A stretch of 64,000 nucleotides of DNA from Lucinisca nassula (Eukaryota > Mollusca > Bivalvia > Lucinida > Lucinidae): NCBI GenBank assembly GCA_963580285.1, contig OY757017.1, positions 17,625,003-17,689,002 of the forward strand, read 5' to 3'. Each line of letters starts with the position of its first letter. Positions within the stretch are counted from its first letter, which is position 1. The notes beneath the pieces are model-generated. The model did no database searches and had not been told where the DNA came from. It saw only the letters and a list, made by a program, of their open reading frames with translations. Below are positions 21,136 through 32,694 of the stretch, in pieces. The translations under genes and the position numbers were made by a program.

Positions 21136-22130
21136 TGTAACAGATTTGAATCTGATTTTTCTTAAAGATAGCAAGGCACATCACTGGACAAACAAGCCTG
21201 ACATTTTCTTAATTTATAAGTGAAATTATAATGAAATAAACAACAGAATGAAAGTGATAGTAGGATTGAAATCATCAGAAAGAAACAATGAAAAGAAATG
21301 ATATATAAATGTACACAAATGATTCAAAACAACTTCAATTTCTACTCTAATATCATTTTAGCTAATGTCAAAATGTCAACTGCAAATGTTTCATCTAGGC
21401 TTCACTTTGCTATCTATACATCTTAGTATCTATTAATCATGTGACATGGCTACAGTCATGAATACTACACACATAATTATGCAACTATGTCCACGAGCAA
21501 CTGTCTTTCATTTTCCACTGACATAATCAACTTTGACCAAAACTTGGCAAGAATGTAAGTTTATAATCTGCTATATATCAGAATGTTGCCCAGTATAGTA
21601 GTCTGTGCTTTGCTACTTCACGTGAGTGCCAGTAAAATGACGCAGAGTGTCAGTCCACACCTCAAGCTGCACCTCAATCAATGCTCCAGCCCACAAGCCA
21701 TACCAGCAGAAAAAGGAGGAGTGTGATAGCCTAAAACAAAGAATTTCTATTCAAGATTCCAAACAGAAAGCCTACTCCGAGGAAATTCATAAATGTACAC
21801 GAAGAAATTCATAAATGCTCAGTTATATCAAAATTCCACATTTGCAGAAATGCCATAAGTTCTTAACTAATAAAGCTCACTTACCAATACCATCAGCTAG
21901 CTACATCTCGCAAAATATTATAATTATCTATATAGCATAAAGTCTCTGTTTCTCAAAAAACATGTTCATCCATCAAGAAATAATTCACCACTGCCCAGGA
22001 ATTTTAGTTAATCCAGCAATAATAGAAGTATTCACCTGTGAGTTGTTCTTTGTTATTAAAGGTACACTTGCTGTTCAGGAAATTTATTAAAGTGTCATTT
22101 GCTACACTGAAAACAAGCAAATTTGTCACA
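21136..22130 (-). repeat. Gypsy LTR shared by full and partial copies
   Basis: This is the 5' LTR of the complete element and also lies directly downstream of the partial copy's RNase H end and polypurine tract, serving as its 3' LTR. One LTR between two internal regions is the usual product of unequal recombination between LTRs, or of assembly of two overlapping copies. Confidence 0.88.
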
Positions 22131-24139
22131 TGGCTCCCCCTCAAGATAGATAATAAACAAAGTTATCTTAACCCATAACACTAATTTACTTGTGAAATCT
22201 CGACAGGAAATCAGCTAGGGCATTTTTCACTCCAGGAATGTGTTTGATTTTGAACTTATATTCTTGAAGTAAGAGCCACCATCTTAAAAGTCTCATATTA
22301 TTGTCCCTTGCTTTGTTTAACCACTGGAGTGGAAAATGATCACACTCAATGATGAATTCTCTTCCGATTAAATACTCCCTGAGTTTCTGTACTGATTTCA
22401 CAATTGCTAAACACTCTTTTTCTATTGTACTGTACGATTCTTCTGCAGCATTTAATTTTTTACTTAAATACATAACAGGGAGTTTTATATTGTCTTCTTC
22501 CTGCATTAGCACAGCACCAATGCCTCTATTACTGGCATCTGTTTGTAAGTAGAATGTTTTCTCAAAGTCTGGACTTCTCAACACTGGGTATTCAGAAATC
22601 AACTGTTTTAGCCTGTTAAAAGATGTTTGGTGTTTTGGCAACCACTGTATTTTGTTAGGCTTTTCTTTTGTAGTTAGATCAGTTAATGGCACAGCAATAT
22701 CAGCAAAATGTGGAATAAATCGTCTATAGAAGTTTACTGTTCCTATAAATGACCAGACTTGCTTCTTAGTCTTAGGTTCTTCTATTTCTTTTATAGCACT
22801 GATCTTTTCTTCCGTAGGCTGTATAACTCCATTGCCAACCTTATGTGCAAGAAACTCAAGTTCTGTGTAACCTAGTAAAGTTTTACTTGGCTTGGCCGTT
22901 ATTTTAGCTTTCCTGAATGACTCTAATACTTTTCCTAAATGTTCTAGATGTGAAGGAAAACAATTGCTAAAAATAATCACATCATCAATAAAAGAGTCAG
23001 AAAACTCTTCTAATCCTTCTAGTATTATTTTCATTAATCTTACGAAGGTTGCACCAGAGTTGACCATTCCGAAAGGCATGACATTAAATTGGTAATGTCC
23101 AAATGGTGTAACAAATGCACTTAGGTCTTTTGCATGTTGTTCTAAAGGAATCTGCCAAAATCCTTTGGTACAATCAATCTTTGATAAAAATATAGCCTTT
23201 CCTAGCCTATTGAAAACGTCCTCTAATTTCGGCATAGGTTGGGGATCAAACACAGTAACCTCATTCAAACCTCTGTAGTCAATACAAAGCCTTATACTGT
23301 CATCTTTTTTCTGAACTACTACAACTGGTGCTCCATACGCACTTCTAGATTTCTCTATGATCCCTGCTTGAAGCATATTTTTTTACCTCGTCTTCAACTT
23401 TTTGCCTTAAAGCATATGACATTATGTATGTTTTTTTGTAAACCGGTGTATCAGATCTTAGTTCTACAGAATGTTCAATAAGCGACGTTTTTCCTGGTAT
23501 GTCAGTCAAAACATCATCATACTCTTTACACACATTTCTCAATAGCTGTTTCTGCTTTTCAGAAAGTGAACTGTTTATCTTTACATCTTTAATAGTTTCT
23601 TGAGGTTCAAGTAATGGGTTCTCAGTTTTTGCATAGTCACAATCCTCCTCTTTATTTGACATGAAACAAAATACATTTGTGCTTCCAGAGTTATCTGGCT
23701 CATCAAATACTTCAACAGTATTCTTTAGCAGAGGATTTTCATCTTCATCTTCCTGTCTTTCATACCACTTCTTCATCATATTAATATGGAATACCTTAGA
23801 TGTTTGTCTGTTTATCTTGACTTTATAATCCACTGGGCTAGTTTGTTCAATTATCTCATAAGGTCCTTTCCATTCAGCTGGCAGCTTATTTGTACTAGTT
23901 GGAAGTAACAAAAGAACTTTATCATGAACTTTTAGATCCCTCTCTCTAGATTTCTTGTCAAAATATTTCTTTTGCCTCCTTTTCTCTTTGCTTTCCCTAT
24001 AATGAGCTATTGAAGTCATTTTATTAAGCCTCTCTCTAGCATCAAGTATATAACTTATTGCAGACTCTTTTACATCTGCAATGTCAAATTCTTCCCATTC
24101 TTCTTTTACAATTGATAATGGTCCTCTGACCTGTCTAGC
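22131..24139 (-). pseudogene. Truncated second Gypsy internal region (integrase C terminus, RT, RNase H)
   Basis: Nearly identical to 16491-18505. It lacks the nonsense codon of the first copy (glycine here) but has one extra T in a T run near 23378-23384 (seven against six), which shifts the frame between 'EDEVK' and 'MLQAGIIEKS'. RT 'FIDDV' and the RNase H motifs are present. It stops abruptly at 24139 within the integrase C-terminal region and joins a SINE-C fragment. The join lies where both sequences read 'catctcaa' or close to it, suggesting a microhomology break. Confidence 0.9.
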
Positions 24140-24330
24140 ATCTCAAGCCCTGTCGCCCAATGAAACCAATAGGGTTTATTAGCATGGACGGTCCGCCACG
24201 CACCGCGGTTCCTGGACCGGCTTAGATCCTCTAAGCGGGTTACCAGTACTAGTGTGCGGGCCGGATTCAGCTCTGCGTGGAAGCATCATGCAGCCCATAT
24301 ATTTCTTCAAGCCCCTATGGGCGAGGGGCC
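24140..24330 (+). mobile_element. SINE-C fragment at Gypsy breakpoint
   Basis: Starts mid-element at 'tctcaagccctgtcgcccaa' and runs to 'ctatgggcgaggggc'. The 3'-tail half, which should lie to the left, is replaced by the Gypsy sequence. Confidence 0.85.
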
Positions 24331-24339
24331 GCTTCTTCT

Positions 24340-25540
24340 CTGAAACCGCATGGTCCAGGTATGAAGCTTCATCTAGTGGACCTCTACCAAGATTGTTCAA
24401 ATTATAGCCCTGGGGCCAAAAATGCCCCCGCGCCGGGGCCCACGAGTTTTACATAGACTTCTATAGGGAAAACCTTAAAAAATCTTCTTGTCTGAAACCA
24501 GAAGGCCCAGGTCTTTGATATGTGGTATGAAGCTTCATCAAGTAGACCTCTACCAAGATTGTTCAAAATATAGTCCTGGGGCCAAAAATGCCCCCACCTC
24601 CCCCGCACTGCGGCCCACTGGTTTCACATAGGCGTATATAGGGAAAACCTTTAAAAATCTTCTTGTCTGAAACCAGAAGGCCCAGTTTTGATATTTGGCA
24701 TGAAGCTTCATCTCTTGGACCTCTACCAAGATTTTTCATATTAAAGTCCTGGGGCCAAAAATGCCCCCCCCCCCCGCGCCGAGGCCCACTAGTTTCACAT
24801 AGGCGTATACGGGGATAAACTTTAAAATCTTCTTGTCTGAAACCAAAAGGCCCAGGTCTTTGATATTTGGTATGAAGCTTCATCTAATGGACCTCTACCA
24901 AGATTTTTCAAATAATAGCCTTGGGACCAAAAATGTCCCCGCGCCGGGACCAACTAGTTTTACATAGGCTTATATAGGAAAAAAAAAAACATTTGATATT
25001 TGGCGAGAAGCTTCATCTAGTGGACCTCTACTGAGATTGTTCCTGGCACCAAAAATGCCCCCGCGCCAGGACCCACTGGTTTTACATAGGCTTATATAGG
25101 GAAAAACTTTAAAATCTTCTTGTCTGAAACCAGAAGGCCCAGGTCTTTGATATTTGGTATGAAGCTCATCTAATGGACCTCTACCAAGATTGTTCAAATT
25201 ATAGACTTGCGGGCAAAACAGTCCCCATGCCGGGACCCACTAGTTTTACTTTAGCTTGTATAGGAAAAAACATTTAAAAATCTTCTTGTCTGAAACCAGA
25301 AGGCCCAGGTCTTTGATAGTAGGCGTGAAGCTTCATCTAATGGATCTCTACTGAGATTATTCAAATTATATCCCTGGCGCCAAAAATGTCTCCGCGCCAG
25401 GACCCGCTGGTTTTACAAAGGCTTATATAGGGAAAACCTTTCTGAAACCAGAAGGCCCAGATCTTTTGGTATGAAGCTTCATCTAGTGGACCGCTACAAA
25501 ATTTGTTCAAATAATAGCCTTTGGGCCAAGAATGTACTAG
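24340..25540 (-). repeat. Tandem repeat, ~165 bp unit, ~7 copies
   Basis: Same family as 12521-12960 ('aatcttcttgtctgaaacca', 'ttggtatgaagcttcatcta', 'tgttcaaattatagccctgg'). The last ~440 bp matches copy 1 of the duplicated block; units before 25101 have no counterpart there. An 11-12 base C tract lies near 24764-24775. Confidence 0.85.
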
Positions 25541-26035
25541 AGACACTGATACTCAGGTGGGCGATTCAGGGTCCTCTGGGCCCTAATGTTTTTGTTTTTG
25601 CTCCAGCTTTTCAATAACTTCATGCTGTCGAGACCTCATTCATCGTTGTTTCATATCTGATTTCGTTTGTTTTAATGTTCTCTGGGATATTACACTGATG
25701 GGTTAGGAATCCTTCAAGCAAACTGAACAAATTATTTGTCTTAACCGGCAAGGATTGTGGCAAAGCAAAATCAATATAGGAAAAAAAAAATAAAATAAAT
25801 AAATAAAAAACAAAAAAAAAAAAAAAAAAAAAAAATGAAAGCTTTTTTTTTTTACATACCGTTCCAGGGCGGTTCCTCTGATCTTGGCCTCCCGTTTGTG
25901 ACGTTTTCATCAACGTGAAGTTTTTTTTTTATGTTTGCGTTCTTTCCCTTTTATGTCTTGGACAAGAGGTGTGACGTAATCTTGTCGATTACTGTTCATT
26001 ACCTTCATTTCTATTGTGCAATGAGTCAGTGGATT

Positions 26036-26333
26036 TGTTTGTTTGATTTGAGGTTTAACGTCCCCGTCAACACTGTAAAGGTCATTTTGGAGATGTTGCT
26101 TCCAATTTTGTGGGACTTTTACCCGACACTGAGATGCAATGACATCTCAAACCCTGACGCCCAATGAAACCAATATGGTTTATAAGCATGGACGGGCCGA
26201 CTCGCACCGCTTTGCCTGGGCAGGCTTAGATCTTCTAAGCGGTTTACCAGTACTCGTTTGCGGATCGGTTTTGGCTCTGCATGGCAGCATCATGCAGCCC
26301 ATCTATTTCTTCAAGCCCCGATGGGCGGGGGCC
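26036..26333 (+). mobile_element. SINE-C copy 7
   Basis: Duplicated-block counterpart of 13439-13735; complete. Confidence 0.88.
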
Positions 26334-26369
26334 GACGAGTCAATGGAGGCCGGTTGCTAAAAGCGTCAT

Positions 26370-26728
26370 GACATTAGGCATTATGTGAATAATATACATA
26401 TATCATATAGTAGATTTTACATGAGTGTTCATATATTGTTGACTTTATTAAGCGAGTTGCGGAAAAGGGATAAAATGCGAGGCTTAAAGCCTCGCATTTT
26501 ATCCCTTTTCCTCAAAGAGTTTAATGAATTTAATAATACATGGGCACGAAATCAAGATTCTATTTATCATATGACATATAAAACGCATTTTATTCATGAC
26601 TTTTCTTACATTTTACAAACATGTCAATTTTCCTCCATTAGTAAACTTGACGTCGTTAAGGACGGCGTACATGTACCGTTACGCGGCGTATGTAACTAAT
26701 TTGCATTTGTAATTCACTAGTAGATTAC
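26370..26728. mobile_element. Palindromic element, block copy 2
   Basis: Matches 13770-14128 including the perfect palindrome, here at ~26461-26511. The palindrome is unchanged between the two copies. Confidence 0.7.
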
Positions 26729-26737
26729 CGAATTTAA

Positions 26738-26968
26738 CATTTTTGTTTGTTTGGGTTTTACGGCCCTTTCAATATGATTTCACTCATATCGAGCCGATCG
26801 TTAAACAGAGGTGGGCGAAAACAGGAGTACCCGGAGAAAAAAAACACCTGACCTTCCGTTGCAGAACTTGGCGTCTCACATGTGACCCGAGCGAGACTGG
26901 AACCACAGCGGTGAGAGACCTAATGATCAAGAGTGAGCGCTCTTAACCACTAGGTCACGGAGGCCCGT
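26738..26968 (-). mobile_element. SINE-D, block copy 2
   Basis: Matches 14140-14372, with the same 'ccgaatttaa' repeats on both sides. Confidence 0.8.
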
Positions 26969-26987
26969 GCCGAATTTAACATACATG

Positions 26988-27285
26988 TTTTGTTTGATTT
27001 GAGGTTTAACGTCCCCGTCAACACTGTAAAGGTCATTTTGGAGACGTTGCTTCCAATTTTGTGGGACTTTTACCCGACAATGAGATGAAATGACATCTCG
27101 AGCCCTGTCGCCCAATGAAACCAATAGGGTTTATTAGCATGGACGGTCTGCCTCGCACCGGGGTTCCTGGACAGGCTTAGATCCTCTAAGCGGTTTACCA
27201 GTACTAGTGTGCGGGCCGGGTTCAGCTCTGCGTGGAAGCATCGTGCAGCCCATATATTTCTTCAAGCCCCTATGGGCGGGGGCGG
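26988..27285 (+). mobile_element. SINE-C copy 8, with matching empty site
   Basis: Flanked by a perfect 12-bp duplication TTAACATACATG (26976-26987, 27286-27297). The block copy without the insertion reads 'aatttaatatacatgtatga' at the same place (~14376-14395) with a single copy of the target. This shows the family's limits (298 bp) and that it integrated after the two blocks separated. Confidence 0.95.
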
Positions 27286-27309
27286 TTAACATACATGTAT
27301 GACGGTGCA

Positions 27310-27655
27310 TTATTATACCTACTTTTTCGATGAAAAAGCGGGTATAATGTTTTCGAACCAGTGTCGAGTGACCGTCAGTCCATGTGTGTGTCTGTGTGTC
27401 CGTCACGTTTCTTGTAAATGAATCTACTCTGCAACCAGTAAAGTAACACTTTTGAAACTTTGCTTGTGGATAGTACATAGAATGTAGATGGCACTGGGCT
27501 ATATTTGGTGTGACCTTGGCCTCAACATGACCCCAAAGTCAATGGTCAAAAAGTATTACTTTGCCATATCTTTAGTGTTTTTCATAGAAAATGCGGGTGT
27601 TTGCGATGGTATACCATCGACTGCGCGATCTAGCTATATTCTCAAACGAGACTTC
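27310..27655. repeat. Dispersed repeat, block copy 2 of 14395-14745
   Basis: Same 'tacctactttttcgatgaaa' and 'ggtataccatcgactgcgcg' modules. It joins directly to 'cttcatatgataactagcaa', which in copy 1 lies after the extra 545 bp. Confidence 0.65.
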
Positions 27656-27861
27656 ATATGATAACTAGCAAGAAGAGGCCACTCCGGAAAGGCCACAATC
27701 TAAGAACGCAGTAGAAAGTGACACGGAGGCACACACAAAAACAGACGAAACATGAACCAACGGCACGAAGCCAAATAACAAATAAGACACTGGAAAAGAA
27801 CGGCCGCCTTGGGACGGTCAGTAGTAAAACTACTAGGGTGGGGGGGGGGGGGGGGGTGCTT

Positions 27862-28640
27862 GTGGGTGTCTGTGACATATTTTGCAAGGTCTTCCATAAA
27901 TAGTACTTCTATTTGACTGCGATATAACATAAATTCAAACACTGCACTTTCAAATTTGACATATTGCTTAATGGTAGCAAACCACTATTCCAAGCTGTCA
28001 GCGAGACTCTGACGCCCAGCGTACGAAGTTTTTTGAGCCGTAACAAATAGTATACTTTGCAACCCTTCTCTTTTCTTTTATGTTATCTCTGCATTGTGAC
28101 TTGCCACAGAATAATTTGAAGCTGGTTTCTATAGCTTGCACACTGTATAGCCAATGTAGTGGCTATGTAAACAAATCCTACCCCACCCACTGTTGCTGCT
28201 TTTTTACCATTTTCTGCTGTTTTCAAGGGAGCCCTGGCAGCACCCTGCATTTGCAAGGACAATTGTCAGCATTCAGCTCTATTGCTCACCTACCAAAAAT
28301 GAAAGGGGGCTAGAAATTCCCCCCCCCCCACCCAACCCCCCGCCAGCCGTTTACTTTTTTTAGCGATATCCAAATGAAGTCAGACAACTATTTAAACCAA
28401 GAAGTGTAGCGATAAATTCGTATTGCAGTAGTTTTTTATTTTCAGTTACATCCCTTGATATCCAGGTCATGTGACCATGAATTAATTCATATTTCCCCAC
28501 AATGACACAAAAACAATACACTGAATTCAAGATATTGCTTTCATAATTGCCAAACAGTATTTAGACACTGGATTTGATCCCTACCCTTACTAATGAAGAA
28601 ATTCCCCCATGCACAGGTTGGAAACTGTGTTCTGCTACCT
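27862..28640. other. No gene recognised
   Basis: AT-rich with a C tract near 28320-28329. A 77-codon frame at 28080-28313 has no recognisable domain. Confidence 0.4.
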
Positions 28641-28845
28641 TTAATTTTGGTGTGGCCTTGACCTCAACACGACCCGAAGGTAAAAAATATGACTTTGCCA
28701 TATCTTTAGTGTTATTCATTGAAAAAGCGGGTGTTTGCGATGGTATACCATCGACTGCGCGATCTTGCTATATTCTCAAACGACACTTCATATGATAACT
28801 AGTAAGAAAAGTTCACTCAGGAAAAGGCCACAATCTAAGAACGCA
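28641..28845. repeat. Third, diverged copy of the 14395-type repeat
   Basis: 'tgactttgccatatctttag', 'ggtataccatcgactgcgcg' and 'acttcatatgataactag' are present in the same order, joined as in block copy 2 and without the 545-bp segment. This favours that junction being the ancestral state. Confidence 0.65.
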
Positions 28846-28859
28846 TGCAGCCGTCTCAA

Positions 28860-29280
28860 ATCACCCATCACGTGAACACGTCTGTTAAATTAACACCCCT
28901 TAAACCTCACGATATACAGAGAAAAATGGTTCGTCGTGATATGACTGAAAAATTGTTGAGAGCGACATTAAACCCGAATTCACACACACACAGAGAAAAA
29001 TGGGGTGTACGGGTGTATACACTATTTGTCTTATTTCTGCTCCAAGACAAAGCTACTTTTCTGATGAAAATCCGTAATATTTTTCTTATTAATACCGCAA
29101 ACATAAGGTTGTGGGTACTCGTTAGAACCGCCTCAATGAGGTGGTTCTAACGAGCACCCACAACCTATGTTTGCAGTAATAATAATAATAATATCGCGAA
29201 TTTTCATCTGGAAAAGTAGCCAATTTGGAGATGCAAAAATACCCCGTGTCGCACGATCGCAATGAATTCCGTGTAAAAAT
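28860..29280. mobile_element. P-family palindromic MITE, copy 1
   Basis: Core hairpin 29107-29163: 'ggttgtgggtactcgttag', 'aaccgcctcaatgaggcgg' and the complement. Outside it, 'tcttatttctgctccaagac' faces 'aataatatcgcgaatttt'. The left end starts 'catcacgtgaacacgtctgt', as in other A-type copies (52540, 56935). No protein coding. Confidence 0.75.
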
Positions 29281-30380
29281 ACTCCGGAAAATAACACTTT
29301 ATACTAGAGAATGCGCTGTTTGCAATTGTATACATTTGTTTCAATAATTCTCCAAGACAAAGATTTAGTTAAGCGTTTGAGCCGTCTTATTGAGTTGGTT
29401 CTAACGAGCACTCACAGTGTATGTTTGAAATAGAGTGAAGACAAAAACATGCAAATATGCCGTTTTTAATAAAAGATATACGTTCAGAAATTACGCCAGC
29501 TGCTTTTGCTTTGTGCTAGGTGAATTTTAGCATGAGCCGACTGATCATTTTCAGTTTGGAGGTCATAACTGAATACGATCTAATTCGCTTAGACAAATAA
29601 TCACAGAGGCGAGAAAATGGCCTTGGAACTAGGCGCAGACTATTCATGTTTAGATCTGCCACAAGCGCAGACAAAGATCAATCGTCGGCCCCAAGAACAC
29701 TCATGACAGTCTTTATTGTACGTTCTACAGGAGACGGTCTGTTCACAGGTGATAGCATGCGTGAGAGCTAATCAGAGATATCTGGTATTCGCACATGCCA
29801 TTGTGTAGGTTTAACCATGGCCTATATCGACTGATATTCCTAAAGCGAAGAAAAGGCAAATAATCATGATAATTGAAAATTGTTTTCTCAAGAAGAACAT
29901 GATGTTACTATAATGCATTCAGGTTAAGGAAAGCGGTCATAAAAGGTCTGGGGCCAGTTGTTCAAAGCATCGTTAGCTTAACGAGCTCGTTAGTGGTCAA
30001 ATTGTTAACTGTTCTAGCAAGTACATGTACTATATCTAAAATGATGTTATATATAGTTTTGTAGAAAAAAATGTGAGCACCGACTTAGAACGGTCAGTAT
30101 AATTACTGGCGGGCTTGAGTATACGCCACGGGCTCCCAACCATCACCCTCTCTTTCAATGTGGTTAAAACATGTATTTGTTCGGTCCGCGCGAAGTTTTT
30201 CTAACTCATCAGTGAGTCAACTCGATTAACAAAGAAATCATAATTATTTGAAAACAAGTTGACACGAGGATAAGGACTCGACAGTAAAACATGTTGAGCC
30301 AACAGTTGAACCCCGTTGAACCAAACATTATACATCAAAGTTCCGGCTCCGACCAATTAATAATTTAATAAATCGCTTTA
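29281..30380. other. No gene recognised; one degraded P-family core
   Basis: A remnant P core ('gagccgtcttattgagttgg', 'ttctaacgagcactcaca') lies at ~29375-29430. The rest, to 30380, has no ORF, RNA or repeat I can name. It is among the least repetitive parts of the window. Confidence 0.5.
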
Positions 30381-30651
30381 GAGGTCACGGATTCGATCCC
30401 GGGCCGCGACATACCAAAGTCGTTAAAAATGGTACTAGCTGCTCCTCGCTTGGCACTCAGATTTACGGGGTAGAGCTAGGACTGGTCGACCCAGTGTCAG
30501 GATAATGTGACTGGGTGTGGTAGCATGTAATGTGTCTAGGACATGATACTTCAGTGAGGCAGCACTATAAAAGTGAGCATTGAGCTCCCTTTCGCAATCA
30601 GACACCGTCGCGATATGACTGAAAAATTGTTGAAAGCGACGTTAAACCCGA

Positions 30652-30654
<3 letters not shown>
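30381..30654 (+). mobile_element. SINE-A copy 2, 5'-truncated
   Basis: Begins inside the tRNA-like head at 'gaggtcacggattcgatccc' (B box) and matches 942-1258 in reverse complement through 'ttgttgaaagcgacgttaaa'. Confidence 0.85.

Positions 30655-30714
<60 letters not shown>
30655..30714. repeat. (CA)n microsatellite, 60 bp
   Basis: Directly follows the 3' end of SINE-A, so it probably grew from the SINE tail. Confidence 0.95.
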
Positions 30715-30716
<2 letters not shown>

Positions 30717-31139
30717 TAGCTTTAAGTCATAGGCATCATGGAGTGCAAAATATAAAGTTGAGCTGCAAAAATGTTCACAGCACTGTCCAATCAGATATTA
30801 TTAAGCGATACATGTTGACCGAGGAACATTCGCGGAATTAGCTACAGAATTAGGAAATGTTACACTACCGTATTTACCGTATAAGTTCGGACAGGAATGC
30901 CTGATCAGGGTCTACACTGTATGCCAGTCATCAAGCTCTTTTAAAAAAAATAGCGTAGGGTAGTAAATTGCACTTTTTCGTTAGAACAAACATGATAATG
31001 TACAAATATATAGGCTAAATACGGTATATGCTATCGACTTCTATCAGCTATTAAAACCACCTAATTGTGCGGCTAATTTTGCTATAAAATCTTGTTTGAA
31101 GGGTACACTTATTTTTTTTTTGTTTTGCCTACTCCTCTG
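30715..31139. other. No gene recognised
   Basis: AT-rich; nothing supported. Confidence 0.4.
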
Positions 31140-31239
31140 GCTAGGGACCAACATTGGGACTGTTCAAAAGTGGTCTCAAAGACCACTTTTGAACAGTCCC
31201 AAAGGTGGTCTTAATATAGGAATTTTACTGTATTTTGAT
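31140..31239. mobile_element. Palindromic MITE core ('gggactgttcaaaagtggtc')
   Basis: At 31154-31201 'gggactgttcaaaagtggtct' meets its complement with a 2-3 base centre, then 'aaaggtggtcttaatatagg'. A degraded relative is at 45930-46010. Confidence 0.7.
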
Positions 31240-31655
31240 CACAGACTGGGTCAATTGACTGGAATACTTGGAAAATTAAAATGGGAGTCTCTCAAGAAAA
31301 GGAGAAAAGACAGTAGGCTAATCCTATTATACACAGGTCTAAAGGGTGCTGCCAGCATTCCAACAGATGACCTTGTTCCCCCAGCTAGACACTCTAGAAA
31401 TCACCATTCGTTGGCGTTTCAGACCCTTACTGCAGGAACTGACATTTATAAAGAGTCGTTCTTCCCCAGAACCATTAGAGATTGGAATGCCCTTCCCGAT
31501 TCGATTATTTCGACAGCTGAAGGTGCTGATGATTGTGTAGGTAAATTTACCTCTTTGGTTAGAGCTAGGGACTAACTTCCCACATCACAGGTCCTGGTGT
31601 ATGAATGTCTTTTGACGTGTCACCAGTAACAATTCTGATTCTGATTCTGATTCAT
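31240..31655 (+). pseudogene. LINE reverse transcriptase, C-terminal fragment and 3' UTR
   Basis: An open frame to 31575 encodes a tail with 'GLKGAASIPTDDLVPP', 'RHSRNHHSLAFQT' and 'FFPRTIRDWNALP'. The 'F.PRTIRDWN.LP' pattern is the usual C-terminal motif after the RT domain in metazoan CR1/Jockey-type LINEs. RT catalytic motifs are absent, so this is a 5'-truncated insertion. The UTR ends 'caccagtaacaattctgatt' with three ATTCTG units; detached tails occur at 1726 and 11320. The plus-strand frame upstream (31096-31240) belongs to other repeats. Confidence 0.85.
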
Positions 31656-32271
31656 AGATAAACATGAGAAAGTAGGACAGGAGCAGGCTTATGTTCAAAC
31701 ATTTCAAGGAAACATTGGGGTAGCCCAATGTCAGATGTAAAGCGTCTAGCCATTACATTCGAATGCCTAGTGCTCAAAAACTTTATGGGTAATGGAAAAA
31801 TAATGAGATAGGTGTATTACGAGCATATCCGAATTAAATATAGCTAAGGGGGCATTATGAGCATAATATTTCTATCGTCTTATCATATTAGCAAGTCCGT
31901 GTAACGAACACCCCCTGAACCCATATTTATGTGGAGGAAACTGGGGTTTACGTGTTCTTATTTCTGCTGCAAGACATAGGTTGGCGTACTCAATGAGGCG
32001 GTTCTAACGAGCACGCACAACATGTGTATCGAGTTTAAATAAGAAAAATATGTTACAGATTTTGGTTTAAACAGTATTTATTTCAAACATTTACATGCAA
32101 AATATAAAGTACAAACACTATCATAGAGTTCAGGATCTGACAGTAAGCAAACATGCTTGTCTAGAAGTCATCTCCTGTATGTGAGATTTTGTGCAATGAT
32201 AAGAGAATGACAATGTGACGTGATGTATTTAAACTACTCTATGGTATTAAACCAATAATATCATAACAAAT

Positions 32272-32273
<2 letters not shown>
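31656..32273. other. No gene; one degraded P-family fragment
   Basis: A P-family remnant at ~31910-32065 has 'gaggcggttctaacgagc' and 'tttaaataagaaaaatatgt' on one arm only. The remainder is unrecognised. Confidence 0.5.

Positions 32274-32329
<56 letters not shown>
32274..32329. repeat. (GA)n microsatellite
   Basis: About 28 uninterrupted GA dinucleotides. Confidence 0.95.
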
Positions 32330-32333
<4 letters not shown>

Positions 32334-32639
32334 TGGTTACTTTAATGGAGTTCAGTCAATAGTAACCCTAGCAGGCACTCAACGCTGAATCAGCACCAAG
32401 AACAGCACTGCGATCATCGTTTCAACGTTGATACAACGCTGTATCAGAGTTGTGCGCTGGTAGGATACGTTTACATAACATGTTGAAACGTGAAATATTG
32501 TGATTAGAAATACTTTTTATCTTGCACGTGTCTTTCTCCATTAACGTATTTAAAGGAAGTGTACTAAGAATGAAAGAAGTAAGAATATTACGAACATTAC
32601 GACCAGATCCCCACTTTAATATTCCCGTTGATACTTTTC
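32330..32639. other. No gene recognised
   Basis: Includes a tandem-like pair 'caacgctgaatcagcacc' / 'caacgctgtatcagagtt' (~32389-32447). Otherwise featureless; the 3' UTR of the minus-strand LINE may extend into it. Confidence 0.35.
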
Positions 32640-32694
32640 AATATAGTTAGTAATTAGAAAGAAAAGACTAGGACACCTAGACATATCTTGGAAG

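Larger units (their letters stand above)
15495..22130 (-). mobile_element. Ty3/Gypsy-type LTR retrotransposon with integrase upstream of reverse transcriptase
   Basis: Two ~995-bp direct LTRs (15495-16490, 21136-22130) begin TG and end CA on the coding strand. Between them, in minus-strand order, are a primer-binding site, one gag-pol frame (gag, zinc knuckle, protease, integrase, reverse transcriptase, RNase H) and a polypurine tract. Ordinary Ty3/Gypsy elements place integrase last; here it precedes RT, as in Ty1/Copia and the Gmr1-like Gypsy group. The LTRs differ at roughly ten positions by eye (~99% identity), so insertion was recent. No env-like ORF was found. The right LTR is shared with a truncated second internal region, and target duplications cannot be read. 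Confidence 0.92.
25101..27857. repeat. Large duplicated block, copy 2
   Basis: Counterpart of 12521-15493 at about 98-99% identity by eye, with a longer A run near 25808-25835, an extra SINE-C (26988-27285) and lacking the 14746-15290 segment. It ends in a 17-base G tract (27840-27856) and continues into sequence not seen after copy 1. Confidence 0.85.
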
